Of a stretch of 64,000 nucleotides of DNA, positions 56,495-64,000 are shown piece by piece. The notes beneath the pieces were generated by a model that saw nothing but the letters and a program-made list of their open reading frames with translations, did no database searches and was not told where the DNA came from. This DNA comes from Acidovorax sp. NO-1 (GTDB lineage Bacteria > Pseudomonadota > Gammaproteobacteria > Burkholderiales > Burkholderiaceae_C), in the NCBI RefSeq assembly GCF_000238595.1, contig NZ_AGTS01000071.1, positions 62,001 to 126,000 of the forward strand. The letters run 5' to 3'. Position numbers and translations under genes: made by a program. Each line of letters begins with the position of its first letter. Within the stretch, counting starts at the first letter, position 1.

Positions 56495-56586
56495 GAAATG
56501 GGGGCGAAGAGCAGCAAAGAAGGGTGATGATAGCGGTCACTTTTCGTTACGATGCCGGAGTCCCCAACCCGCACCCAAGGTGTCTT

Positions 56587-58233
56587 ATGGCCCAGGAACC
56601 CTCCCTCAACCTGTTTCGCCGCCTGGAGCAGCTCAATGGCATCGGGGCCGCGCTCTCGCGCGAGCGCAACATCGACCGCCTGCTGGAGAACATTCTGGAG
56701 GCTGCCAAGGCCATCACCGGCGCGGATGGCGGCACGCTCTACAGCGTGACGGAGGACGGCCAGTCGCTCAAGTTCGAGATCCTGCGCACCGACTCGCTGG
56801 ACATTCGCCTGGGTGGCACCACGGGCAAGCCGATTGATTTTCCGCACCTGCCGCTGCGCAACGCCGATGGCAGCCCCAACGATTCGCTGGTGGCCGCATA
56901 TGCCGCCATCCACGACCGCACGGTGAACATTGCCGACGCCTACTGCGCCGAGGGCTTTGATTTTTCAGGCACGCGCAGTTTCGATGCGCGCACGGGGTAC
57001 CGCTCGCAATCGTTTCTGACCGTGCCGATGAAGAACCACGACCACGAACTGATCGGCGTGCTGCAGCTCATCAACGCGCGGCACTGGGAGACCGGCGAGG
57101 TCACCACGTTCTCCGAGGCCGACCAGGGCCTGGCCGAGTCGCTGGCCTCGCAGGCTGCGATTGCGCTCACCAACCGGCTGCTCATCACGCAGCTCGAACG
57201 CCTGTTCGAGTCGTTTGTGAACCTGATCAACCTGGCCATTGACGAAAAGTCGCCCTACACCGGTGGCCATTGCCAGCGTGTGCCCGCCCTCACCATGATG
57301 CTGGCCGAGGCGGTGAATGCCACCAACCAGGGGCCGCTGGCGGGCTTTCGCATGAGTGACCGCGACCGCTACGAGCTCAAGATGGCCGGCCTGCTGCACG
57401 ACTGCGGCAAGATCACCACGCCGGTGCATGTGGTGGACAAGGCGACCAAGCTGCAAACACTGTACGACCGCATCGGCCTGGTGGACACGCGCTTTGAAGT
57501 CTTGAAGCGCGACGCCGAACTGGCCGCCCTGCGCCGCCAGCTGGCGCTGCGCCCGGTGGTGGATGCCCGTGCCGAGGGGCAGGAGCTGCAGGCCCTGCAG
57601 CACGAGATCCATGCGCTGGAGGAAGACCGCGAATTTCTGCGCCGCAGCAACGCGGGCACCGAGGCCATGCGCCCCGAAGACCAGCAGCGCGTGCGCGACA
57701 TTGCCGCCATGCGCCACTGGCGCAACCCGCAGGGCGTGCAGACCAGTTTCCTCTCTGCCGAGGAGGTGGAGAACCTCACCATCCGCTCGGGCACGCTGAA
57801 CCAGGCCGAGCGCGACACCATCAATTACCACATCGTCGCCACCATCAAGATGCTGGAGACGCTCCCCTGGCCGCGGCATCTGAAAAACGTGCCCGAATAC
57901 GCAGGCGGCCACCACGAACGCATGGACGGAAAGGGCTACCCGCGCGGCCTCACCCGCGACCAGATGTCGCTGCAGGCCCGGATGATGGGCATTGCCGACA
58001 TCTTTGAGGCCCTCACGGCCGCAGACCGGCCGTACAAGAGCGGCATGACCCTGTCGCAGGCCATCGCCATCATGTGCCGGATGCGTGACAACGGGCATAT
58101 CGACCCGGACCTGTTCGAAGTGTTCGTGCGGGAGCGTGTGTACGAACGGTACGGGCGCGAGTTCCTGGAGCCTGCCCAGGTGGACGAGGTGCCGCCGGAT
58201 ACCCTGGCGCTGGCGCTGGCGGTGCGGGGCTGA
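56587..58233 (+). CDS. GAF/HD-GYP c-di-GMP phosphodiesterase
   Basis: A 548-residue cytoplasmic protein. A GAF domain covers about residues 30-200. The HD-GYP domain contains GGHCQRVPALT, the metal-binding LLHDCGK (about 270) and HHERMDGKGYPRGL (about 442), all intact. Between HDCGK and HHE there are about 170 residues, far more than in standard HD-GYP domains; the extra part includes a charged helical insertion (about 310-390). Hydrolysis of c-di-GMP to GMP is the expected activity. ATG 56587 starts the conserved part; the frame is open upstream. Confidence 0.9.
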   Translation: MAQEPSLNLFRRLEQLNGIGAALSRERNIDRLLENILEAAKAITGADGGTLYSVTEDGQSLKFEILRTDSLDIRLGGTTGKPIDFPHLPLRNADGSPNDSLVAAYAAIHDRTVNIADAYCAEGFDFSGTRSFDARTGYRSQSFLTVPMKNHDHELIGVLQLINARHWETGEVTTFSEADQGLAESLASQAAIALTNRLLITQLERLFESFVNLINLAIDEKSPYTGGHCQRVPALTMMLAEAVNATNQGPLAGFRMSDRDRYELKMAGLLHDCGKITTPVHVVDKATKLQTLYDRIGLVDTRFEVLKRDAELAALRRQLALRPVVDARAEGQELQALQHEIHALEEDREFLRRSNAGTEAMRPEDQQRVRDIAAMRHWRNPQGVQTSFLSAEEVENLTIRSGTLNQAERDTINYHIVATIKMLETLPWPRHLKNVPEYAGGHHERMDGKGYPRGLTRDQMSLQARMMGIADIFEALTAADRPYKSGMTLSQAIAIMCRMRDNGHIDPDLFEVFVRERVYERYGREFLEPAQVDEVPPDTLALALAVRG

Positions 58234-58247
58234 AACCGGTTTGCCGC

Positions 58248-58318
58248 TGATTTGCTATTGAATAAATAGCTGCTTGCGCTTTACCAGTAAGCGTTCAAGG
58301 CCAATTTCTATGATATTT
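58248..58318 (+). repeat. dispersed stem-loop repeat, copy 10
   Basis: TTTGCTATTGAATAAATAGC is followed by TTGCGCTTTACCAGTAAGCG and TCAAGGCCAATTTC. It lies between the HD-GYP gene and the convergent LysR gene and overlaps the last codons of the latter. Confidence 0.85.
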
Positions 58319-59186
58319 TTGCGGCTGTTTTCGCCTGCTGCGCTTGCAGCCACGCACTGAACGCCGCCATGGCCCCCGTGACGGGGCGCGACTGCAGGTG
58401 CGTGAGCCAGTAGGCACCGCGGTGCAGCTCCAGTGCAAAGGGCTGCACCAGCCGACCCTGCTGCAGCTCGCGTGTGAACATCGCCACCGGCAGCAGCGCC
58501 ATGCCCGCGCCTTGCGCCGCCGCCTCGGCCAGCGTGAGGGATGAGTCGAACACCGCGCCACGCAGCACCGGGCAGGGCGTGCCTGCGGCCTCGAACCATG
58601 CAGCCCATTCATCCGTGCGGTAGCTGCGCAGCAGCGGTTGCCGTGCCAGGTCGGCGGCGGTGCGCAGGCCGTGGGCCAGGGCCGGGGTGCACATCACGGA
58701 CATCGGCGCGTCCATGATGCGTTCGGCATGTGTGCCGTGCCAGGCGCCGTCGCCAAAGCGGATCGCATAGTCCAGGCCTTCGCCCGCCATGTCCACCCGG
58801 TTGTTGTGCGTGAGCAAGCGCAGGTCCACAAACGGGCAGGCCTCTTGAAAGTCGCGCAGCCGGGGCAGCAGCCAGCCCACGGCAAAGGTGCCCACGGCGC
58901 CCACGGTCAGCACCTCGCGCGGGCGGGTGTCGCCCAGTTTTTCCAGGGCGCGCGCCAGGTTGGAGAACGATTCCGCCACCACTGGCAGCAGCGCCTGGCC
59001 TTCGTCCGTCAACGCCAGGCCACGCGGCAGGCGGCGAAACAGTGGCTTGCCCAGGCGGCCTTCGAGCTTGCGGATGTGCTGGCTGACCGCTGTCTGCGTG
59101 ACGTGCAACTCCTGGGCCGCCCGCGTGAGGTTGAGGTGGCGCGCCGAGGCTTCGAACGCGCGCAAGGCATTGAGCGGAAGATGCAT
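58308..59186 (-). CDS. ampR: AmpR-like LysR regulator divergent from a beta-lactamase gene
   Basis: A 292-residue LysR-type regulator. The helix-turn-helix is LTRAAQELHVTQTAVSQHIRKLE, and the effector domain has VGTFAVGWLLPRL and DYAIRFGDGAWHGT segments like those of AmpR and GcvA. The divergent class A beta-lactamase gene 97 bp away supports AmpR, which senses muropeptides and controls the lactamase. The gap contains TCCG-N7-CGGA (59241-59255), a possible half of a regulator site. The C-terminal codons overlap the dispersed repeat. Confidence 0.85.
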   Translation of the reverse strand: MHLPLNALRAFEASARHLNLTRAAQELHVTQTAVSQHIRKLEGRLGKPLFRRLPRGLALTDEGQALLPVVAESFSNLARALEKLGDTRPREVLTVGAVGTFAVGWLLPRLRDFQEACPFVDLRLLTHNNRVDMAGEGLDYAIRFGDGAWHGTHAERIMDAPMSVMCTPALAHGLRTAADLARQPLLRSYRTDEWAAWFEAAGTPCPVLRGAVFDSSLTLAEAAAQGAGMALLPVAMFTRELQQGRLVQPFALELHRGAYWLTHLQSRPVTGAMAAFSAWLQAQQAKTAAKIS

Positions 59187-59283
59187 AAGTTTTTCTGGGG
59201 GCTGGCGGCAATTATTGTCGATGGTGCTGGGGGCTTGATCTCCGTATCGTTCGGACCTTGTCTCAACTCACCTCCAGTTTCTT

Positions 59284-60201
59284 ATGCAAAGACGACAGTT
59301 TTCCTTGGGTTTGATGGCCGCTACCACCATGCCTCTTTGGGGTTGCGCGGCTACCAGCAACGCAGCGGGCCGCAACAAGACCACCCGCGAATGGAACGAG
59401 ACGCTCGCCCACATCGAACGCACCGCCCAGGGCCGTTTGGGCGTGGCCATGCTGGACATGGGCTCGGGCCTGCAGTTGGGCTGGCGCCAGGACGAGCGCT
59501 TTGCCATGGCCAGCACCTTCAAGGCGGTGCTGGCGGGCTGGATGCTGGCGCTGGTGGACCAGGGCAGGGAGCGGCTGGATGCCCGCGTGCACTACGCGGT
59601 GGCCGATGTGGTGGCGTATTCGCCCGTCAGCGGCCCCCGCGCGGGCGATGGGGGCGGGTTGACGGTGGGCGAGCTGTGCGCCGCCACCGTGAGCCTGAGC
59701 GACAACACCGCCGCCAATGTCTTGCTGGCGCGCCATGGCGGGCCGGCTGGGTTCACGGCCTTTGTGAGATCACTGGGCGACAGCATCACGCGGCTGGACC
59801 GCACCGAGCCAACGCTGAACGAGGCCGCTGTGGGCGACCCGCGCGACACGACCACGCCGCTGGCCATGTTGCAGACCCTGCAAAAGCTGGTGCTGGGCGA
59901 TGTGCTTACGCCACCGTCGCGCGCGTGGCTGCAGCGCTGGCTGGTAGAGACGAGCACGGGCGACAAGCGCCTGCGCGCGGGAGTGCCGGGCTGGAAGGTG
60001 GGGGACAAGACGGGAACGGCGGGAGACAGCGGCACGGCCAACGACATCGGGGTCATGTGGCCTCCCGGCGGAGGCGCCCCAGTGCTGGTGACCTGTTACC
60101 TCACGCGGTCCACCGCCAAGCCGGAGCAGCGCGATGCGGCGATCGCCGAGGTGGCACGGGCCGTGGCGGCGGCGCGGGAGATGTTCAGTAGGGGTGAATG
60201 A
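59284..60201 (+). CDS. bla: Class A beta-lactamase
   Basis: A 305-residue serine beta-lactamase. All class A motifs are seen: S77-T-F-K80 in MASTFKAVL, the SDN loop (S139-D140-N141), the omega-loop EPTLNEAAVGDPRDTTTP with its catalytic Glu, and KTG in GDKTGTAGDSG. The residue before the active Ser is Ala and not Cys, so the carbapenemase-type disulfide is absent. The N-terminus RRQFSLGLM looks like a twin-arginine signal, followed by LWGC, which weakly resembles a lipobox. Export by Tat is therefore possible. It lies divergent from an AmpR-like regulator. Confidence 0.93.
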   Translation: MQRRQFSLGLMAATTMPLWGCAATSNAAGRNKTTREWNETLAHIERTAQGRLGVAMLDMGSGLQLGWRQDERFAMASTFKAVLAGWMLALVDQGRERLDARVHYAVADVVAYSPVSGPRAGDGGGLTVGELCAATVSLSDNTAANVLLARHGGPAGFTAFVRSLGDSITRLDRTEPTLNEAAVGDPRDTTTPLAMLQTLQKLVLGDVLTPPSRAWLQRWLVETSTGDKRLRAGVPGWKVGDKTGTAGDSGTANDIGVMWPPGGGAPVLVTCYLTRSTAKPEQRDAAIAEVARAVAAAREMFSRGE

Positions 60202-60270
60202 ATCCGGCGTGGCCGAGGAGGGGGTGTGTTTTTACCGGACGAGCGGGCATGGCGGGTTGGTTCCCCCTTC

Positions 60271-61617
60271 TCAGAGCTTTTTCACGAGCACCTGGCTGCG
60301 CCGGTCCCAGTTGTACTTGCGCTTGCGCGCATCGGGCAGCCAGTCCGGGTCCACGGGCTGGAATCCGCGCTTGATGAACCAGTGCATGGTGCGGGTGGTG
60401 AGCACAAAGATGCTGTCCAGCCCCTGCAGGCGCGCGCGTTGCTCGATGCGCTTGAGCAGCTTTTCGCCGTCGCCCGTGCCCTGGCTTTGCGGTGACACCG
60501 TCACGGCGGCCATCTCGGCCGTCTTGGCCTCGGGGTAGGGGTAGAGCGCCGCGCAGCCAAAGATCACGCCATCGTGTTCAATGATGGTGTAGCTGGCGAT
60601 GTCGCGTTCGATCTCGGTGCGGTCGCGCTTGACCAGCGTGCCGTCTTTCTCGAACGGCTCGATTAGCTGCAGGATGCCACCCACGTCGTCAATCGTGGCC
60701 TCGCGCAGCTCTTCAAGCTTTTCGTCGATCACCATGGTGCCAATGCCGTCGTGCACATACACCTCCAGCAGCAGCGATCCGTCGAGCGCGAATGGGATGA
60801 TGTGGCTGCGCTCCACGCCGGCCTTGCAGGCCTTCACGCAGTGCTGCAGGTAAAAACCCGTGTCGGTGGGATGCTGCGCAATGGGCAGCTTGGCCAGCAG
60901 GGCCTGGGCAGCGGCCAGCGGTAGTTCGGTGTCAATGGGGTTGTCTTCACTCGCCGGTTCGCCGGGCTGCATGCGGATACCGGGCACCTCGGTCATGAAA
61001 ATCAGCTTGTCGGCGCGCAGCTCGATGGCCACGCTGGTGGCCACTTCTTCCATCGCCAGGTTGAAGGCCTCGCCGGTGGGCGAAAAGCCGAACGGCGACA
61101 GCAGCACCAGCGCACCCATGTCCAGCGTGCGCTGGATGCCCCCCACATCCACCTTGCGCACCACGCCCGAATGCTGGAAGTCCACGCCATCCACAATGCC
61201 CACGGGCCGCGCCGTGAGGAAGTTGCCCGAGATCACCCGCACCGTGGCGCCCGCCATGGGCGTGTTGGGCAGGCCCTGGCTAAAGGCGGCCTCGATCTCG
61301 TAGCGCAACTGGCCGGCCGCCTCCTGGGCGCAATCGAGCGCCACCGAGTCGGTGATGCGGATGCCGTGCGAATACTTGGCAGCATGGCCCTTGGCCGCCA
61401 GCTGCTCGTTCACCTGCGGGCGAAAACCGTGCACCAGCACGATGCGCACGCCCATGGCCTGGATCAGCGCCAGATCCTGCGCAATGTTGTGCAGCTTGCC
61501 CGCCGCAATGCCTTCGCCCGTGAGCCCGATCACAAAGGTCTGGTTGCGGAACTTGTGGATATAGGGCGCGACCGACCGGAACCAGGGGACGAAGGTAAAG
61601 TTGAAAACGGCAGACAT
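60271..61617 (-). CDS. argA: N-acetylglutamate synthase
   Basis: A 448-residue enzyme with an N-terminal amino acid kinase-like domain (IVLVHGFRPQVNEQLAAKG, LLSPFGFSPTGEAFNL) and a C-terminal GNAT domain (AAVTVSPQSQGTGDGEKLLKRI). It acetylates glutamate with acetyl-CoA in the first step of arginine synthesis, and the kinase-like domain carries the arginine feedback site in this family. The order of domains and length match classical ArgA. ATG 61617 begins at MSAVFNFTFVPWFRSVAPYI, a conserved start. It is divergent from hrpA. Confidence 0.95.
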   Translation of the reverse strand: MSAVFNFTFVPWFRSVAPYIHKFRNQTFVIGLTGEGIAAGKLHNIAQDLALIQAMGVRIVLVHGFRPQVNEQLAAKGHAAKYSHGIRITDSVALDCAQEAAGQLRYEIEAAFSQGLPNTPMAGATVRVISGNFLTARPVGIVDGVDFQHSGVVRKVDVGGIQRTLDMGALVLLSPFGFSPTGEAFNLAMEEVATSVAIELRADKLIFMTEVPGIRMQPGEPASEDNPIDTELPLAAAQALLAKLPIAQHPTDTGFYLQHCVKACKAGVERSHIIPFALDGSLLLEVYVHDGIGTMVIDEKLEELREATIDDVGGILQLIEPFEKDGTLVKRDRTEIERDIASYTIIEHDGVIFGCAALYPYPEAKTAEMAAVTVSPQSQGTGDGEKLLKRIEQRARLQGLDSIFVLTTRTMHWFIKRGFQPVDPDWLPDARKRKYNWDRRSQVLVKKL

Positions 61618-61691
61618 GGTGGGGGGTGGCGGTCGGGAAACGGTAGGCAGCAGGACTGGGATAATCCGCGATTGTCTATGAAGTTGCTGCC

Positions 61692-64000
61692 TTGACTGCG
61701 TCCACAGTTCCCACCCCCCTGCACATCGAGTTCCCGGAATCCCTGCCCGTCTCTGCACGGCGCGACGAGATCATGGAGGCCATTGCCCGGCACCAGGTTG
61801 TCATCGTGTGCGGCGAAACCGGCTCGGGCAAGACCACGCAGCTGCCCAAGATTGCGCTGGCGCTGGGCCGGGGCAAGTGCAACGCGAAGCCGGGTCAAAA
61901 AGGCCAGCTTATCGGCCACACCCAGCCGCGCCGCATTGCCGCCAGCAGCGTGGCCAAGCGCATTGCCGAAGAATTGAAGACCCCGCTGGGTGACGTGGTG
62001 GGCTTCAAGGTGCGCTTCCAGGACCGCTTGAGCGGCGATGCCTCCGTCAAGCTGATGACCGACGGCATCCTGCTGGCCGAGACGCAGACCGACCCGCTGC
62101 TCAAGGCCTACGACACCATCATCATCGACGAGGCGCACGAACGCAGCCTGAATATCGACTTTCTGCTGGGCTACATCCGCCAGATCCTGCCGCGCCGGCC
62201 GGACCTCAAGGTCATCGTCACGTCGGCCACCATCGATGCCGACCGGTTTGCCAAGCATTTCGAATCCGCCAAAGGTCCGGCGCCCATCATTTATGTGTCG
62301 GGCCGCACCTTTCCGGTGGAGCAGCGCTACCGCGCGTTTGAAGAAAGCCGCGACTACGGCCTGAACGAAGCCATTGCCGATGGCGTGGACGAGCTTTGGC
62401 AGGGTAATGCGGCGGGTGACATCCTGGTGTTTTTGCCCGGCGAGCGCGAGATCCGCGAAGCGGCCGACCACCTGCGCAAGCACCTGTCGCACCAGCCCGT
62501 GATGCGCAATGCCGAGGTGCTGCCGCTGTTCGCCCGGCTGAGTCAGGCCGAGCAGGACCGCATTTTTGACGGCCACACGGGCCGCCGCATCGTGCTGGCG
62601 ACCAACGTGGCCGAGACCTCGCTCACCGTGCCCGGCATTCGTTATGTGATTGACGCAGGTACGGCGCGCGTCAAGCGCTACTCTTTCCGTAGCAAGGTGG
62701 AGCAGCTGCTGGTCGAGCCCGTCAGCCAGGCCGCCGCCAACCAGCGTGCGGGCCGCTGCGGGCGCGTGGCCAACGGCATCTGCATTCGCCTGTATGACGA
62801 GGCCGGTTTCAATGGCCGCCCCCGTTTTACCGACCCCGAAATCCTGCGCTCATCGCTGGCAGGCGTCATCCTGCGCATGAAGTCGCTGCACCTGGGCGAT
62901 GTGACGCAGTTCCCCTTCATCGAGGCACCCTCGGGCCGCGCGATTGCCGACGGCTACCAGCTGCTGGCCGAGCTGGGCGCGGTGGATGACGCCAACGAGC
63001 TGACCCCCATGGGCGTGGAACTGTCGCGCCTGCCGCTGGACCCCCGCGTGGGCCGCATGATCATCGAGGCGCGCGACCGTAAGGCGCTGGACGAGGTGCT
63101 CATCATCGCCAGCGCACTGAGCGTGCAGGACGTGCGCGACCGGCCCATGGAGGCGCAACAGCAGGCCGACCAGGCGCACGCCAAGTTTGACGACGACAAG
63201 AGCGAGTTCAGCGGGTATCTGAAGCTGTGGAAGTGGATCAACGAGGCCCGGGGCGGAGCGCCCAGCCTGCCATCGGCCCGTGCGCAAAAGGCCATGGCCG
63301 CGCAGAAAGCGCCTTCGCAGGCCTACTTGCCGGTGGCGCAGCGCAGTGGCGGGGGCAGTCCTGCCGCAGCGCCTGCTGTACCCGTCGCCGTCCCCGCTGC
63401 GACTCACAAACTCAGCAACCGCCAGTACGAGCAGCTGTTGCGCCAGAACTTCATCAGCATCCGCCGCCTGCGCGAGTGGCGCGACATCCACACCCAGCTG
63501 CTTACGGTGGTCACCGAGCACAAGTGGCAGATCAACACCCAGCCCGCCAGCTACGAGCAGCTGCACCTGTCGATGCTGGCTGGGCTGCTGGGCAACGTGG
63601 GCGCCAAGAGCGACGAGGAAGACTGGTACCTGGGCGCGCGCGGCATCAAGTTCTACAAACACCCGGGCGCGCACCTGAACAAGAAGCCCGGCCGCTGGAT
63701 CGTGGCGTCGGAACTGGTGGAAACCACGCGTCTGTTTGGCCGGGGCATCGCGGCCATCGAGCCGCAGTGGCTGGAGCAGATTGGCGGGCATGTGCTGAAG
63801 AAGCAGCTGCTGGACCCGCACTGGGAGAAAAAGTCTGCCGAGGTGGTGGCTCTGGAGCGCGCCACGCTCTACGGCATCGTGGTCTACAACAACCGCCGCG
63901 TGAACTTCGGCAAGGTAGACCCGCACGCCGCGCGCGAGGTGTTCATCCGAGAAGCGCTGGTGGGCGGCAACTGGGAGACCAAGCTGCCGTTTCTGGCCGC
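61692..64000 (+). CDS. hrpA: ATP-dependent RNA helicase HrpA (5' part)
   Basis: The frame is open from TTG 61692 to the end of the window (at least 769 residues; HrpA is about 1300). It is a DEAH-box helicase: GETGSGKTTQLPK, TQPRRIAA, IIIDEAHERSLN, VTSATIDADRF, LATNVAETSLTVPG and NQRAGRCGR are all visible. The helicase-associated winged-helix and ratchet domains follow, then the HrpA-specific region. HrpA rescues stalled ribosomes by acting on mRNA. A stop codon at 61662-61664 precedes the frame and no ATG lies between, so TTG or a downstream ATG (61771) must be the start. The region near residues 535-575 is Ala/Pro-rich. Confidence 0.93.
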   Translation, partial: MTASTVPTPLHIEFPESLPVSARRDEIMEAIARHQVVIVCGETGSGKTTQLPKIALALGRGKCNAKPGQKGQLIGHTQPRRIAASSVAKRIAEELKTPLGDVVGFKVRFQDRLSGDASVKLMTDGILLAETQTDPLLKAYDTIIIDEAHERSLNIDFLLGYIRQILPRRPDLKVIVTSATIDADRFAKHFESAKGPAPIIYVSGRTFPVEQRYRAFEESRDYGLNEAIADGVDELWQGNAAGDILVFLPGEREIREAADHLRKHLSHQPVMRNAEVLPLFARLSQAEQDRIFDGHTGRRIVLATNVAETSLTVPGIRYVIDAGTARVKRYSFRSKVEQLLVEPVSQAAANQRAGRCGRVANGICIRLYDEAGFNGRPRFTDPEILRSSLAGVILRMKSLHLGDVTQFPFIEAPSGRAIADGYQLLAELGAVDDANELTPMGVELSRLPLDPRVGRMIIEARDRKALDEVLIIASALSVQDVRDRPMEAQQQADQAHAKFDDDKSEFSGYLKLWKWINEARGGAPSLPSARAQKAMAAQKAPSQAYLPVAQRSGGGSPAAAPAVPVAVPAATHKLSNRQYEQLLRQNFISIRRLREWRDIHTQLLTVVTEHKWQINTQPASYEQLHLSMLAGLLGNVGAKSDEEDWYLGARGIKFYKHPGAHLNKKPGRWIVASELVETTRLFGRGIAAIEPQWLEQIGGHVLKKQLLDPHWEKKSAEVVALERATLYGIVVYNNRRVNFGKVDPHAAREVFIREALVGGNWETKLPFLA

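Noticed and set aside
59241-59255. TCCG-N7-CGGA as the AmpR operator
   Set aside because: The dyad is short, and its outer spacing is T-N13-A, not the T-N11-A of LysR sites; too weak to list as a feature.

Overview
The window is high-GC proteobacterial chromosome. The proteins and gene orders suggest a betaproteobacterium of the Comamonadaceae, most likely Acidovorax or a close relative. Support comes from the polyhydroxybutyrate genes (the tail of an acetoacetyl-CoA reductase gene and an intracellular PHB depolymerase), the dapC-dapD-dapE-prmB block, the many c-di-GMP and chemotaxis proteins, and two dispersed repeat families. The genus is an inference from composition and protein resemblance; no rRNA or tRNA gene is visible.

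Layout. 1-8.2 kb: the end of phaB with a terminator, then a long minus-strand block reading dapC, dapD, a PilU-like ATPase, dapE, prmB and a YheS-type ABC-F gene. 8.4-22.3 kb: a chemoreceptor with a C-terminal Cache domain, an RnfB/RsxB ferredoxin, a PHB depolymerase with a Lys/Ala/Pro tail, a RelA/SpoT-domain protein, a CHASE-PAS-GGDEF-EAL protein, dusA, a D-2-hydroxyacid dehydrogenase, an MFS transporter and a hybrid histidine kinase. 22.6-36.6 kb: metN and metI; a GNAT enzyme; a DUF1566-like protein; an arsenic cluster (acr3, arsC, arsR, arsJ, gap, arsI, arsR); a DUF6817-like protein; then metQ, split by an intact IS21-family element with a 7-bp target duplication. 36.9-48.8 kb: an EAL protein with a degenerate GGDEF site, an agcS symporter gene with an in-frame amber codon, azoR with a divergent LysR gene, an HDOD protein, an ECF sigma operon whose membrane/ankyrin gene is frameshifted, an ATPase and a second chemoreceptor. 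49-64 kb: a small hydrolase and the sbp-cysTWA sulfate transporter behind two matching upstream modules, dsbB, a glutathione transferase, trhO, a GAF/HD-GYP phosphodiesterase, an AmpR-like regulator divergent from a class A beta-lactamase, argA, and the first 2.3 kb of hrpA.

How the parts work together. DapD, DapC and DapE are consecutive steps of succinylase-type diaminopimelate and lysine synthesis. The arsenic cluster combines arsenate reduction plus arsenite efflux, arsenate conversion to 1-arseno-3-phosphoglycerate with export, and cleavage of methylarsenite, with two ArsR repressors having C-terminal Cys pairs. Sulfate uptake is a compact four-gene unit. Methionine uptake is probably impaired because IS insertion removed the MetQ signal peptide from its mature domain.

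Unusual content. A roughly 65-bp stem-loop repeat occurs at least ten times, twice read in frame inside prmB and dapE. A second GC-rich repeat occurs three times. Three genes (metQ, agcS, the ankyrin gene) carry disabling lesions, by IS insertion, nonsense codon and frameshift respectively; the last two could be sequencing errors.
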